From: JBKHBT01 sp046542255
GTDB lineage: Bacteria; UBP14; UBA6098; JBKHBT01
DNA length: 28,185 nucleotides
Direction: 5' to 3'
NCBI GenBank assembly: GCA_046542255.1
Contig: JBKHBT010000040.1
Location: forward strand, 1-28,185
A program made the position numbers and the translations under genes. A model generated the notes under the pieces. It was given only the letters and a program-made list of their open reading frames with translations. It was not told the origin of the DNA and made no database searches. How positions within the stretch are numbered: the first letter of the stretch is position 1; each line of letters begins with the position of its first letter. Of the stretch, positions 17,809 through 24,963 are shown in pieces.

Positions 17809-18829
17809 CCAGCATAGATAAGTCGTTCTCGTATAATTGTCTGATATCTTGAAGATTATGCTTGATCATCACTATTCTTTCGACGCCCATTCCAAATGCA
17901 TATCCCATATATTTCTCCGGGTCGTATCCAACAGCTTTGATTACATTCGGGTCGACCATTCCAGCGCCTGATATCTCTATCCATCCGGAGCCTTTGCAGA
18001 TTCTGCAATTCGGGTCTTTTCCCCTGCAATTGCAAGAGAAGTCGTATTCGACCGATGGTTCTGTGAATGGGAAGAAGTGTGGCCTGAAGCGTATTTGCGC
18101 TTTCGGGCCAAGAATTCTTCTTGCAAATGTAGTAAGCACACCCTTTAGATGCGCCATATTCACATTTTTGTCTATGTATAGGCCTTCGACCTGTGTAAAG
18201 CTGAAATAATGTGTCGCATCGACTGTATCTCGACGGTAGCATCTTCCCGGAGCGATAATCTTGACCGGAGGGTCATTCGCTTTCATAGTTCTAATCTGGA
18301 CAGGCGATGTATGGGTTCTCATCACAAGGTCGTCTTCATTCATATAGAATGTATCTTCATAATTTCGAGATGGATGTTCTTCGGGAGTATTTAGCGCATC
18401 GAAATTATTGAATATCGTATCGACATCCGGCCCATCGGCTATCTCGAAACCCATCGAAAGCCATATCTCTATTATCTCACGTAGAGCTGAATGATATGGA
18501 TGGTGGCCTTTTGCCGAGAATGATTTGCCAGGCAGAGTAAGATCCGGGCCTTTTCTTTTTTTGGGTGCAGCTTTTTTCTTCTCATCGAAGAGTTTCTGCA
18601 ATTGCCCCCGAATCTGATTGGCTTTCTTTCCGACCTGTGGCCGCAGCTCTTTGGGAAGCTTGCCCAGCATCTTCATGATATCCGATAGGCTTCCTTTTCG
18701 TCCCAGAATTTTGGATTTAACCTGTTCCAGGTCGTTTGCAGAAGCGGCATTCTCTATTAAAGATTTGCCCTCCTCGAGTATTTCATCGAGTCGGGCAAGT
18801 ACATCTATATCATTTTTTTTATTGCTCAT
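17798..18829 (-). CDS. pheS: Phenylalanyl-tRNA synthetase alpha subunit
   Basis: 343 residues, normal length. Catalytic subunit of the alpha2-beta2 phenylalanyl-tRNA synthetase. The N-terminal coiled-coil arm (about 1-90) is followed by the class II core: THTSPVQIR (172-180), RCYRRD, HYFSFTQVEG, HFFPFTEPSVEYDF, and motif-3-like GMGVERIVMI. C266, C268, C275 and C278 form a CxC...CxxC cluster before GWIEI, seen in many PheS proteins. The ATG overlaps the rplT TAA by one base (TAATG) and has no separate Shine-Dalgarno, so translation is probably coupled to rplT. The TGA stop lies inside a strong hairpin. Confidence 0.97.
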   Translation of the reverse strand: MSNKKNDIDVLARLDEILEEGKSLIENAASANDLEQVKSKILGRKGSLSDIMKMLGKLPKELRPQVGKKANQIRGQLQKLFDEKKKAAPKKRKGPDLTLPGKSFSAKGHHPYHSALREIIEIWLSMGFEIADGPDVDTIFNNFDALNTPEEHPSRNYEDTFYMNEDDLVMRTHTSPVQIRTMKANDPPVKIIAPGRCYRRDTVDATHYFSFTQVEGLYIDKNVNMAHLKGVLTTFARRILGPKAQIRFRPHFFPFTEPSVEYDFSCNCRGKDPNCRICKGSGWIEISGAGMVDPNVIKAVGYDPEKYMGYAFGMGVERIVMIKHNLQDIRQLYENDLSMLAQF

Positions 18830-19173
18830 TAGTTTTTGGCAAGTTCGACTAATTTATCGAAAACCTGTGGTTCTCTATGCGCTATATGTGCAAGAACTTT
18901 TCTATTCAAATCGATATTGGATTTCTTAAGTCCGGCTATGAAAGTTGAATATGACATTCCTCTTTCTCTTGCAGCGGCATTTATCCTTGTAATCCACAAT
19001 CTGCGGAAATCGCGTTTTTTGAGTTTACGTCCGATATATGACATTTGCATTGCTCTTTCGACAACTTCGCGAGCTGTTCTATAGAGCCTATGTCTCGAAC
19101 CATAAAAACCTTTAGCCTGTCTTATATATCTTCGATGTCTTCTACTTGTAGCAATCGCATTACGCGCTCTCAT
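18829..19173 (-). CDS. rplT: 50S ribosomal protein L20
   Basis: 114 residues, just under the usual 117-119. The basic N-terminal extension (MRARNAIATSRRHRRYIRQAKGF) threads into 23S rRNA, and the globular part has the RDFRRLWITRINAAARERGMSYS signature. L20 is needed for 50S assembly and in E. coli represses its own operon by binding the rpmI leader; I see no clear equivalent structure here. AGGAGG lies seven bases before the ATG. Sits between rpmI (38 bases upstream) and pheS (overlapping by one base). Confidence 0.98.
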   Translation of the reverse strand: MRARNAIATSRRHRRYIRQAKGFYGSRHRLYRTAREVVERAMQMSYIGRKLKKRDFRRLWITRINAAARERGMSYSTFIAGLKKSNIDLNRKVLAHIAHREPQVFDKLVELAKN

Positions 19174-19211
19174 AATTTCCTCCTAATTTACCACAAATCA
19201 CTATGAACCTA

Positions 19212-19406
19212 TTAGATTCCGAGTAGTTTTTTCGCTCTTTTTGCATTATTTCCTTTAAGATGGCCTTTGATCCTTAGCCTTCTTTTCCGGCTTTCGGATT
19301 TTCTTCTATTGAAGTGGCCCTTGCCTGATTTGTGATGCATTAGTTTTCCAGTTCCAGAAATCCTAATTCTTTTCTTTAATCCTTTTCTGGTTTTAATCTT
19401 TGGCAC
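19212..19406 (-). CDS. rpmI: 50S ribosomal protein L35 (GTG start)
   Basis: 64 residues from a GTG at 19406, giving (M)PKIKTRKGLKKRIRISGTGK, the standard L35 start and length. An upstream in-frame ATG at 19442 would add 12 residues overlapping the end of infC and is unlikely. GGAGG lies four bases before the GTG. A highly basic small protein of the large subunit, with LMHHKSGKGHFNRRKS as the family core. Follows infC by 16 bases. Confidence 0.96.
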   Translation of the reverse strand: MPKIKTRKGLKKRIRISGTGKLMHHKSGKGHFNRRKSESRKRRLRIKGHLKGNNAKRAKKLLGI

Positions 19407-19422
19407 ATTTCCTCCATGGAGT

Positions 19423-19977
19423 TTATGTCTTTTCGGGAGCAAGCAGCATAGTCATCATTCTACCTTCCATAGTACCAGCCTGCTCTACTTCACCGATGTC
19501 GGAGACATCATCGGCAATACGATCTAAAATCTCTCGTCCAATTTCTTGATGGGTAATTTCACGGCCCCTGAAGAAGACCCAGACCTTAACTTTATTGCCT
19601 TTTTCCAGAAATTTACGCACATGATTGACTTTGAAGTTGTAATCATGTTCACCGATTTTTGATGAAAACCTGACGCCCTTAACCTGAACAGTATGCTGTT
19701 TCTTTTTCGACTTTTTAGCCTTCTTATCCTGCTCATACAGGTATTTTCCGTAGTTTAGAATTCTGCATACGGGCGGTTTTGCATCTGCTGCAACCTCAAC
19801 CAGATCTAGTTTGGTTCTCTTGGCAATATCAAGAGCCTGCTGTGGGGCCATAATACCGAGCTGTTTCCCATCTGATCCGATTACTCTGATCTGTGGCGCC
19901 CTGATCATCTCATTGATTCTGTGTCTTTGGCTCTTGTTTCTTCGTTTTCGGGGGTCTCCCTTATAGTACCTGCTAAT
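19423..19977 (-). CDS. infC: Translation initiation factor IF-3 (ATT start)
   Basis: 184 residues from an ATT at 19977. The first in-frame ATG (19908) would remove 23 residues, including the conserved 'RIN' before 'EMIRAPQIRVIG'. With ATT the N-terminus is (M)SRYYKGDPRKRRN..., which fits the family. AAGGAGG is six bases before the ATT. IF-3 binds the 30S subunit, checks start-codon pairing and prevents subunit joining. In E. coli and many bacteria infC starts at AUU so that IF-3 represses its own synthesis; the same is inferred here. The ATT directly follows the thrS TGA with no gap. Both domains are complete, ending GRMMTMLLAPEKT. Confidence 0.96.
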   Translation of the reverse strand: MSRYYKGDPRKRRNKSQRHRINEMIRAPQIRVIGSDGKQLGIMAPQQALDIAKRTKLDLVEVAADAKPPVCRILNYGKYLYEQDKKAKKSKKKQHTVQVKGVRFSSKIGEHDYNFKVNHVRKFLEKGNKVKVWVFFRGREITHQEIGREILDRIADDVSDIGEVEQAGTMEGRMMTMLLAPEKT

Positions 19978-19990
19978 TCAGCACCTCCTT
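19975..19990 (-). promoter_or_regulatory. infC ribosome-binding site and ATT start nested in the thrS end
   Basis: The minus strand reads AAGGAGG (19990-19984), six bases, ATT (19977-19975). The Shine-Dalgarno is formed by the last Arg-Arg codons of thrS (AGG AGG), and the thrS TGA is the triplet right before ATT. This supports both the non-AUG start and coupling to thrS translation. Confidence 0.9.
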
Positions 19991-21897
19991 GCAATTTCAT
20001 CGCGAAAGCTTTCAATGGCTTCATCGAGAGTTTTTGAGCCAATATCACCTTCGCCATGCTTTCTAATTGAAACAGTATTATCTTCTTCCTCGCGTTCGCC
20101 GACAATCAACATATAGTTAACCTTCTGCATTTCAGCCTCGCGAATACGATAGCCGATTTTCTCCGATCTTTGGTCTATTTTAGCTCGTATGCCGGCTTCT
20201 TTGAACGCCATATAAACTTTTTCTGCATATACTTCGTATTTTTCGCTGATAGGAAGCACCATTGCCTGAACTGGTGAAAGCCAGAGCGGGAAATTGCCCG
20301 CATAGTGCTCTATCAAAATACCGAAGAATCGCTCCAGCGAACCTAATATAGCACGATGTATCATAATAGGCTGCTTTTTTTGGTCATTTTCATCAATATA
20401 TGTAATATCGAATCTTTCCGGAATATTAAAATCTACCTGAATTGTCGAACATTGCCACGACCTTCCCAGAGCATCTTTGACCTTGAGGTCGATCTTTGGC
20501 CCATAGAATGCTCCTTCGCCAGGATCGAGAATATAATCCAATCCCATCGAATCGAGTGTCTCCTGAAGAGCCTTCTCGGCAATATCCCAGACTTCTGGGT
20601 CGCCGACGAACTTTTTCGGCCTTGTGGAAAGGTAAAGCTCCAGATCTTCGAAGCCAAATGTCTTGAAAACAAATAGAGCAAGGTCCATAACGCCTTTGAT
20701 CTCATCGGGCAATTGCTCTTTGGTACAAAAAATATGGGCATCATCCATCGTGAAACCACGGACTCTGGTCAGGCCATGAAGCACACCGCTTCTTTCGTAT
20801 CGGTAGTCTGCGCCGAGTTCGCTCCATCTGATCGGGAGTTCGCGATAGCTACGAAGCTCGGATTTATACATCACGATATGGAATGGGCAATTCATCGGCC
20901 TGATCTGGTATTGATCGCCTTCGACCTCCATCGGCTTGAACATATTTCCGGTATAGAAGTCTGCATGGCCGGATAGTTCCCAAAGCCTATGCCTTGCAAT
21001 GTGTGGCGTATAGAGAATCTCATATCCGCGTTTCTCATGCTCCTGGTTCATGAAATTTTCGATTACGCGGCGCATGATTCCGCCCTTTGGCTTCCAGAGA
21101 ATAAGCCCTGGGCCGATGTCTGGATCGGTCATAAAAAGATCGAGTTCAGCGCCTAGTTTCCTATGGTCGCGCCTGCGGGATTCTTCGAGCATTTCGAGAT
21201 GCTGGTCGAGAAGCTTTTTCTTCGGGAATGTAATCCCATAGATTCTTTGAAGCATCTTATTTCGCTCATCGCCGCGCCAATATGCGCCTGCAACCGATAA
21301 GAGCTTTATCGCCTTAACACGCTTAGCAGATGGAATATGAGGCCCACGGCATAAATCCGTGAAATCGCCGCTTTCATAAACTGTGACTTTGTCATCTTCG
21401 ATATCCTCGAGAAGCTCGAGTTTATAGTTCTCGTCCCATTGGTCGAAAAGCTTCACCGCTTCTTCTTTGTCCATTTCCTTGCAAATGAATTTATTATCAC
21501 GCTTGGTGATCTCTTTCATCTTCTTCTGGATTTCCTCCAGGTCATCTTCAGAAAAAGGCTCTTCGCGGTCAAAATCGTAGTAGAAGCCGTTTTCGATGGA
21601 TGGGCCGATAGCGACCTTGACATCATCATAAAGTTCGCGAACCGCCTCGGCCATGATATGTGCCGATGAATGCCAGAATACATCGCGGCCACGAGGATCA
21701 TCAAAATCGAGAAATTCGATCTTGCCTGAATTTTCGAGTGGTTTATGCATATCGATAAGCTTGCCAGAAAACTCGGCGACTATGCTCTCGCGAGCAAGCC
21801 GTCCAGAAATAGATTTGGCGATTTCATAAGGGCTAATACCTTTTTCAAATTCTTTTATATTTCCATCTGGAAATTCGATATTTATTTTATTGCTCAT
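19978..21897 (-). CDS. thrS: Threonyl-tRNA synthetase
   Basis: 639 residues from the second of two adjacent ATGs; GGAAGG is only two bases from the first (21900) but five from the second, so MSNKIN is preferred. Charges tRNA-Thr in the cytoplasm. Domains (numbered from the first Met): TGS about 3-65; editing SAD domain with H77xxxH81 and C184xxxH188 (CRGPHI); class II core about 255-530 with zinc ligands C338 (RPMNCPFH), H389 (DDAHIF) and the His in MIHRAILGS; C-terminal anticodon domain (LWLSPVQAMVLPIS). First gene of the thrS-infC-rpmI-rplT-pheS-pheT order, as in E. coli. The last codons encode the infC Shine-Dalgarno. Confidence 0.97.
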   Translation of the reverse strand: MSNKINIEFPDGNIKEFEKGISPYEIAKSISGRLARESIVAEFSGKLIDMHKPLENSGKIEFLDFDDPRGRDVFWHSSAHIMAEAVRELYDDVKVAIGPSIENGFYYDFDREEPFSEDDLEEIQKKMKEITKRDNKFICKEMDKEEAVKLFDQWDENYKLELLEDIEDDKVTVYESGDFTDLCRGPHIPSAKRVKAIKLLSVAGAYWRGDERNKMLQRIYGITFPKKKLLDQHLEMLEESRRRDHRKLGAELDLFMTDPDIGPGLILWKPKGGIMRRVIENFMNQEHEKRGYEILYTPHIARHRLWELSGHADFYTGNMFKPMEVEGDQYQIRPMNCPFHIVMYKSELRSYRELPIRWSELGADYRYERSGVLHGLTRVRGFTMDDAHIFCTKEQLPDEIKGVMDLALFVFKTFGFEDLELYLSTRPKKFVGDPEVWDIAEKALQETLDSMGLDYILDPGEGAFYGPKIDLKVKDALGRSWQCSTIQVDFNIPERFDITYIDENDQKKQPIMIHRAILGSLERFFGILIEHYAGNFPLWLSPVQAMVLPISEKYEVYAEKVYMAFKEAGIRAKIDQRSEKIGYRIREAEMQKVNYMLIVGEREEEDNTVSIRKHGEGDIGSKTLDEAIESFRDEIARRC

Positions 21898-21933
21898 CAT
21901 TGCCTTCCATTTTCAAAAAAATATATTAAATAC

Positions 21934-21952
21934 AAAATTGTCAACCAATTTT
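21934..21952 (-). promoter_or_regulatory. Hairpin in the thrS leader
   Basis: AAAATTG and CAATTTT form a perfect 7-bp stem; the minus-strand loop is GTTGA. It lies about 35 bases upstream of the thrS ATG, in the leader expected from the promoter at 21989-22017. If the closing G-C pair opens, the loop is seven bases, the size of an anticodon loop. In E. coli ThrRS represses thrS through such a mimic; here this is only a suggestion. Confidence 0.35.
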
Positions 21953-21988
21953 CGTCTCTATTCCATATATAGAACAGAAAATCACCTT

Positions 21989-22017
21989 AAGATAATACAA
22001 ATCGGACAGCTTATCAA
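21989..22017 (-). promoter_or_regulatory. Candidate thrS operon promoter
   Basis: The minus strand has TTGATA (22017-22012), a 17-base spacer and TATCTT (21994-21989). The start point would be near 21982, giving an 80-90 base leader. A second TTGACA on this strand (21944-21939) lacks a well-spaced -10 box. The divergent gap 21901-22227 otherwise holds only AT-rich sequence and the EFR1 control elements. Confidence 0.45.
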
Positions 22018-22141
22018 GCCAATCCACTACAAAACGCAAATTTAAGAAAATATTTAAATTGACAAAAGCTTTTTTCTATTAATTCACGCATCAAAACTCA
22101 AAATAGGTAAATATATCAATAGCTCAAGAAATATGTTTTGC

Positions 22142-22169
22142 TTGCTCAGTATTTTCTTTATTATATAAT
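22142..22169 (+). promoter_or_regulatory. Candidate promoter of the EFR1 gene
   Basis: A perfect TATAAT at 22164-22169 is preceded, with a 16-base spacer, by a weak TTGCTC (22142-22147). The start point would be near 22176, about 50 bases before the coding frame. The sequence around the -10 box is nearly palindromic (TATTATATAATA), so activity on the other strand is possible. Confidence 0.4.
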
Positions 22170-22206
22170 AAATATTGTAAGTCAAAATGTAGCTAAACAA
22201 AATTCA

Positions 22207-22227
22207 ATGATATTTCTAAAGGAATAA
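22207..22227 (+). promoter_or_regulatory. Six-codon in-frame leader ORF ahead of EFR1
   Basis: ATG ATA TTT CTA AAG GAA TAA encodes MIFLKE, and its stop directly abuts, in the same frame, the ATT that opens the EFR1 frame. It also contains AAAGGA, the only Shine-Dalgarno-like sequence available to EFR1. Either it is a leader peptide allowing reinitiation, or the TAA is a nonsense mutation or error that interrupts the gene. Confidence 0.4.
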
Positions 22228-23052
22228 ATTATATTAAATATCTGCATAATCTATTTCTCGGGAACAGGCAATACCAAATTAATCGCCATCTCTATTGCAG
22301 ACTTTATGCTCCATAGAGGCCATAAGGTCGAATTAAGGAGCATAGAAGATGATGATTTCGCCGATACTCTCGATGAATTCGATTTAATAGGTTTTGGTTT
22401 CCCTGTATATGCATGGCGGGCGCCAAAGTTTTTCGTTAAACGATTGCAAGAGAATTTTCCCGAATCGATCGATTTACCAGCCTTTATATTCAATACCAGA
22501 GCTATCGCTTCATGGTGGGCGAACTATTATATCGCCTTGCTTTTGCAGAAAAAAGGCATGGAGATAATCGATAGCGCAAACTTTACAACGCCACCAAATG
22601 ACTGGATGGCACTCTTTCGAGAAGATAATAGCCTTGTAGAGCGTCATGTCAAATTTGATGATGACATTTTCGACAGCGTTGAATTTTTCTCGGAAAGAGT
22701 TATTCGCAGAGTACAAACAGGATTCAGGCATCTTAATCTAGCAGGCAATATTCTCGGTATTTTTGTATCTAATTTTGGTAATTTATTGGGTAAAGGATTG
22801 TTTTGGATAATTTCAAAACTCTGGAGTGTCGATAAAAATCTATGCACAAGTTGCCGCTACTGCGTAGAAAACTGCCCTTCTGGAAATATCGAAATGGTAC
22901 AAGATTCACGCAATGGCAAAAATTATCCCATATGGAATAATGATTGTATTTACTGTTTTCGCTGTATCAATTATTGCCCCGAAGAAGCGATATTATTGAC
23001 CGGCCTTTCCAAAGGCAAATATCGCTACCGGCTAAAAACCGGTGTGAAATAG
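22228..23052 (+). CDS. EFR1-type flavodoxin-ferredoxin fusion, non-ATG start
   Basis: 274 residues if begun at ATT 22228 (ATA 22231 is also possible). The first in-frame ATG after the TAA is 22306, but it would delete ICIIYFSGTGNTKLIA, the FMN phosphate-binding loop that opens this family. The N-terminal flavodoxin-like half also has GFGFPVYAWRAPKFF. The C-terminal part carries two 4Fe-4S motifs, CTSCRYCVENCP and CIYCFRCINYCP. Probably a cytoplasmic electron carrier moving electrons between FMN and iron-sulphur partners; partners unknown. AAAGGA lies four bases before ATT and seven before ATA, so ATA is better spaced. A six-codon leader ORF ends right at the ATT. It may instead be a gene broken by one nonsense change. 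The coding call is firm, the start is not. Confidence 0.88.
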   Translation: MILNICIIYFSGTGNTKLIAISIADFMLHRGHKVELRSIEDDDFADTLDEFDLIGFGFPVYAWRAPKFFVKRLQENFPESIDLPAFIFNTRAIASWWANYYIALLLQKKGMEIIDSANFTTPPNDWMALFREDNSLVERHVKFDDDIFDSVEFFSERVIRRVQTGFRHLNLAGNILGIFVSNFGNLLGKGLFWIISKLWSVDKNLCTSCRYCVENCPSGNIEMVQDSRNGKNYPIWNNDCIYCFRCINYCPEEAILLTGLSKGKYRYRLKTGVK

Positions 23053-23252
23053 AATCATTAAGCTTTTTAATAGGGATTACATATTTTTTCTCTTTTGCAG
23101 TTTTCGAAAGAACACCCAGGAGCAATTTGCCATGCATGTATATCATAAGTAACAACACATAATTACAGCTCTTTTAAAGCCATATATAACATATATATAA
23201 TACTTAATATATCCCCAAAAGGCTTTACTGATGTTTTAGCCTGAAAAGTATA

Positions 23253-23322
23253 ACAATGCGGAACAGCGCATTGTCTGGAGTTTCCAAAGGAAACTCCCAA
23301 GAGCAATTTACGTAGTAAATTG
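23253..23322. repeat. Composite triple-hairpin element, copy 2
   Basis: Three perfect inverted repeats in a row: ACAATGCG/CGCATTGT (23253-23260, 23267-23274), GGAGTTTCC/GGAAACTCC (23277-23285, 23289-23297, loop AAA), and CAATTTAC/GTAAATTG (23304-23311, 23315-23322, loop GTA). The middle stem and the following CCAAG match copy 1 near 17745-17770. The last stem ends one base from the TGA (23326-23324) of the minus-strand gene. The element lies between two convergent genes. The rest of the 23053-23323 gap is AT-rich with no gene seen. Confidence 0.8.
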
Positions 23323-23323
23323 A

Positions 23324-23836
23324 TCAGTTGTCAAATCTTGAAAATGTATATGCCCCAAGCTTTTCCATGTCATCAGAAAGCAGTTTGCCGGATATCATAA
23401 ATACAGCATTAGGACAATTCTGGACATCACAGATACCAATAGCATCGTGAATATTGATATCATCGGTAAGGAAGATGGATTTTATGTCGCCATCTGCGCA
23501 ATTATCGCATTTTTTGAGTGTTTGGAGTTCTTCGTGGCAGACGGGGCAGCGCAGGATAAGCTTTTCATCCGGCTGGGAATCCAGTCCGAGAGTAACATTG
23601 GTCTTATCGCCATAGATCGGGCTTATGACAATATCGCCGACCTTGCCGCTTTTGGTTTCCGCTTCGATACGAATTGCAGGATAGCCATTGACTTTGGCTT
23701 TTTTCCAGATCATAGAGTGGCCATTGTGGCAGAATGCTCGTGAAACTACGAGACATTTCTTATCTCCTTTTTGCTTTTTCATATCCTTTGGGTCCGGTAT
23801 AATCCATACGCCTTTTCGGTCGAATCTTTCCTTCAT
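23324..23836 (-). CDS. Orphan Cys-rich (zinc-ribbon-like) protein of unknown function
   Basis: 170 residues; AAGGAG lies seven bases before the ATG. No signal peptide or membrane segment, so probably cytoplasmic. I do not recognise a named family. The N-terminal half has CLVVSRAFCHNGHSMIW and a beta-rich stretch (VGDIVISPIYGDKTNVTLGL). The centre has a four-Cys zinc-ribbon-like site, LRCPVCHEELQTLKKCDNC. The C-terminal part has CDVQNCPNAVFMISGKL. The Cys pairs suggest one or two zinc sites. It stands alone, convergent with EFR1 and divergent from pyrR, and its stop abuts the triple-hairpin element. Confidence 0.8.
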   Translation of the reverse strand: MKERFDRKGVWIIPDPKDMKKQKGDKKCLVVSRAFCHNGHSMIWKKAKVNGYPAIRIEAETKSGKVGDIVISPIYGDKTNVTLGLDSQPDEKLILRCPVCHEELQTLKKCDNCADGDIKSIFLTDDINIHDAIGICDVQNCPNAVFMISGKLLSDDMEKLGAYTFSRFDN

Positions 23837-24425
23837 TGAAATACTCCTTGATTTTATGTTTCCTTTTTCTGCAAGATATTCCTGTTGTAGTTTTATGTCA
23901 AGTTTTACTGGTAGAAATCGTAAGTTTTTTTAACATAAAAGCCGAGATTGTGATTTCCAAAAGTTCAGCGCATCGTGGAGCTGAGTCTGTCGAAGTGTCG
24001 AAGACAGGAATTTTGGCAAATGGTACCCTCGACTCCACCCGGGCACCGGATTCACTTATATCCCATTTTTAACCTGCCCATCATTTACATCCTTTTCTAT
24101 CGTGGTTAAAATTCTTTCCAACCACGATTTTGAAAGATAAGAAAGATTTACAAAATAATGCAACAGGGGACGAGTTATAGGCCTTTTTGGGTAAATGGTG
24201 ACTTAGTGTAACGTTCTGAGTACCATAGGCACAGGATTAGTTATTTAAAAACCCAAAATCAATGTGAAATTCCAATTTGTTTTCTATTTATATAGTATTA
24301 GTTTGAGTTTGACCTTGATTTTTTTCATTTGTTATGCATTTTTCTTAAAGAATAGTAAAATTATGAATAGTTTTAATAGATTTGATAGTTTTGTAAAAAA
24401 AAATGGAATATAGATAGGAGGAATA
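23837..24425. other. Intergenic region upstream of pyrR, no gene recognised
   Basis: This 589-base gap between divergent genes holds no convincing gene; the plus-strand frame 23836-24072 lacks a ribosome site and recognisable sequence. Around 23958-24006 the sequence has repeated GTCGAAG words (CTGTCGAAGTGTCGAAGACAG), like a degenerate dispersed repeat. A strong inverted repeat lies at 24099-24128. A weak promoter-like pair, TTGACC (24309-24314), 18 bases, TATGCA (24333-24338), precedes pyrR. I see neither a PyrR-type binding loop nor a terminator in the leader. Confidence 0.6.
24099..24128. repeat. Perfect 9-bp inverted repeat upstream of pyrR
   Basis: ATCGTGGTT (24099-24107) and AACCACGAT (24120-24128) are exact complements around a 12-base loop, with a short TTTT after the plus-strand stem. 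It could be an operator or an RNA hairpin about 300 bases ahead of pyrR; no role is shown. Confidence 0.5.
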
Positions 24426-24962
24426 ATGCGGGAAATACTCAATGCCAAGAAGATGGATGCGACTCTTCGCAAACTTGGCGACGATATTCTGGCTCGCAAT
24501 GAGGACCATAAGAATCTTGCCATCGTAGGTATTCACACAAGAGGTGTCCCTCTTGCTAAAAGGCTTCAGAAGATTTTGGAAGAGAAAAGTGGTTTGGATA
24601 CGGTTCCTTTTGGTACAGTCGATATCACGCTTTATCGCGATGATGTTTCCGAGCTTTTCGACCAACCGCAGGCACACAGTACAGATATACTTTTCGAGAT
24701 CGCTGGCAAGGATATCATTCTTGTGGATGATGTACTCTACACAGGGCGCACAGTTCGCTCTGCCATCGATGAGATCATCGATTTTGGACGTCCCTCATCG
24801 ATACAGCTTCTGGTGCTTGTCGATCGTGGCGGCCATGAACTCCCGATATGTGCCGACTATACCGGTGAAGTATTCGACCTCAAAGACCCTGAATATGTAA
24901 AAGTCAAAGTCGGTGAAATAGATGGCGAAGACAGAGTGATAATCGAAAAACGTGAGGATTAA
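24426..24962 (+). CDS. pyrR: PyrR: pyrimidine operon regulator / uracil phosphoribosyltransferase
   Basis: 178 residues, the family length. A strong AGGAGG lies five bases before the ATG. The PRPP-binding motif VDDVLYTGRTVRSA is at 100-113, and the N-terminal GIHTRGVPLAKRL and DITLYRDD segments are typical of PyrR. The protein makes UMP from uracil and PRPP. In Bacillus it also binds pyr mRNA when UMP is high and promotes termination. No binding loop is visible here, so the regulatory role is unproven. First gene of pyrR-pyrB-pyrC-rdgB; its TAA falls just before the pyrB GTG. Confidence 0.95.
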   Translation: MREILNAKKMDATLRKLGDDILARNEDHKNLAIVGIHTRGVPLAKRLQKILEEKSGLDTVPFGTVDITLYRDDVSELFDQPQAHSTDILFEIAGKDIILVDDVLYTGRTVRSAIDEIIDFGRPSSIQLLVLVDRGGHELPICADYTGEVFDLKDPEYVKVKVGEIDGEDRVIIEKRED

Positions 24963-24963
24963 T

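Noticed and set aside
19407..19442. Longer rpmI from the ATG at 19442
   Set aside because: It adds 12 non-family residues and overlaps infC; the GTG at 19406 gives the standard L35 start and follows GGAGG.
22306..23052. EFR1 gene starting at the ATG at 22306
   Set aside because: This would remove the flavin-binding loop encoded in the same open frame just upstream, and no ribosome site precedes that ATG.
23958..24006. Possible insertion-sequence end with GTCGAAG repeats
   Set aside because: No transposase, no paired terminal repeat and no target duplication found; more like a degenerate dispersed repeat.
23836..24072. 78-residue plus-strand ORF upstream of pyrR
   Set aside because: No ribosome site, no recognisable sequence, and it starts within the start codon of the opposing gene.
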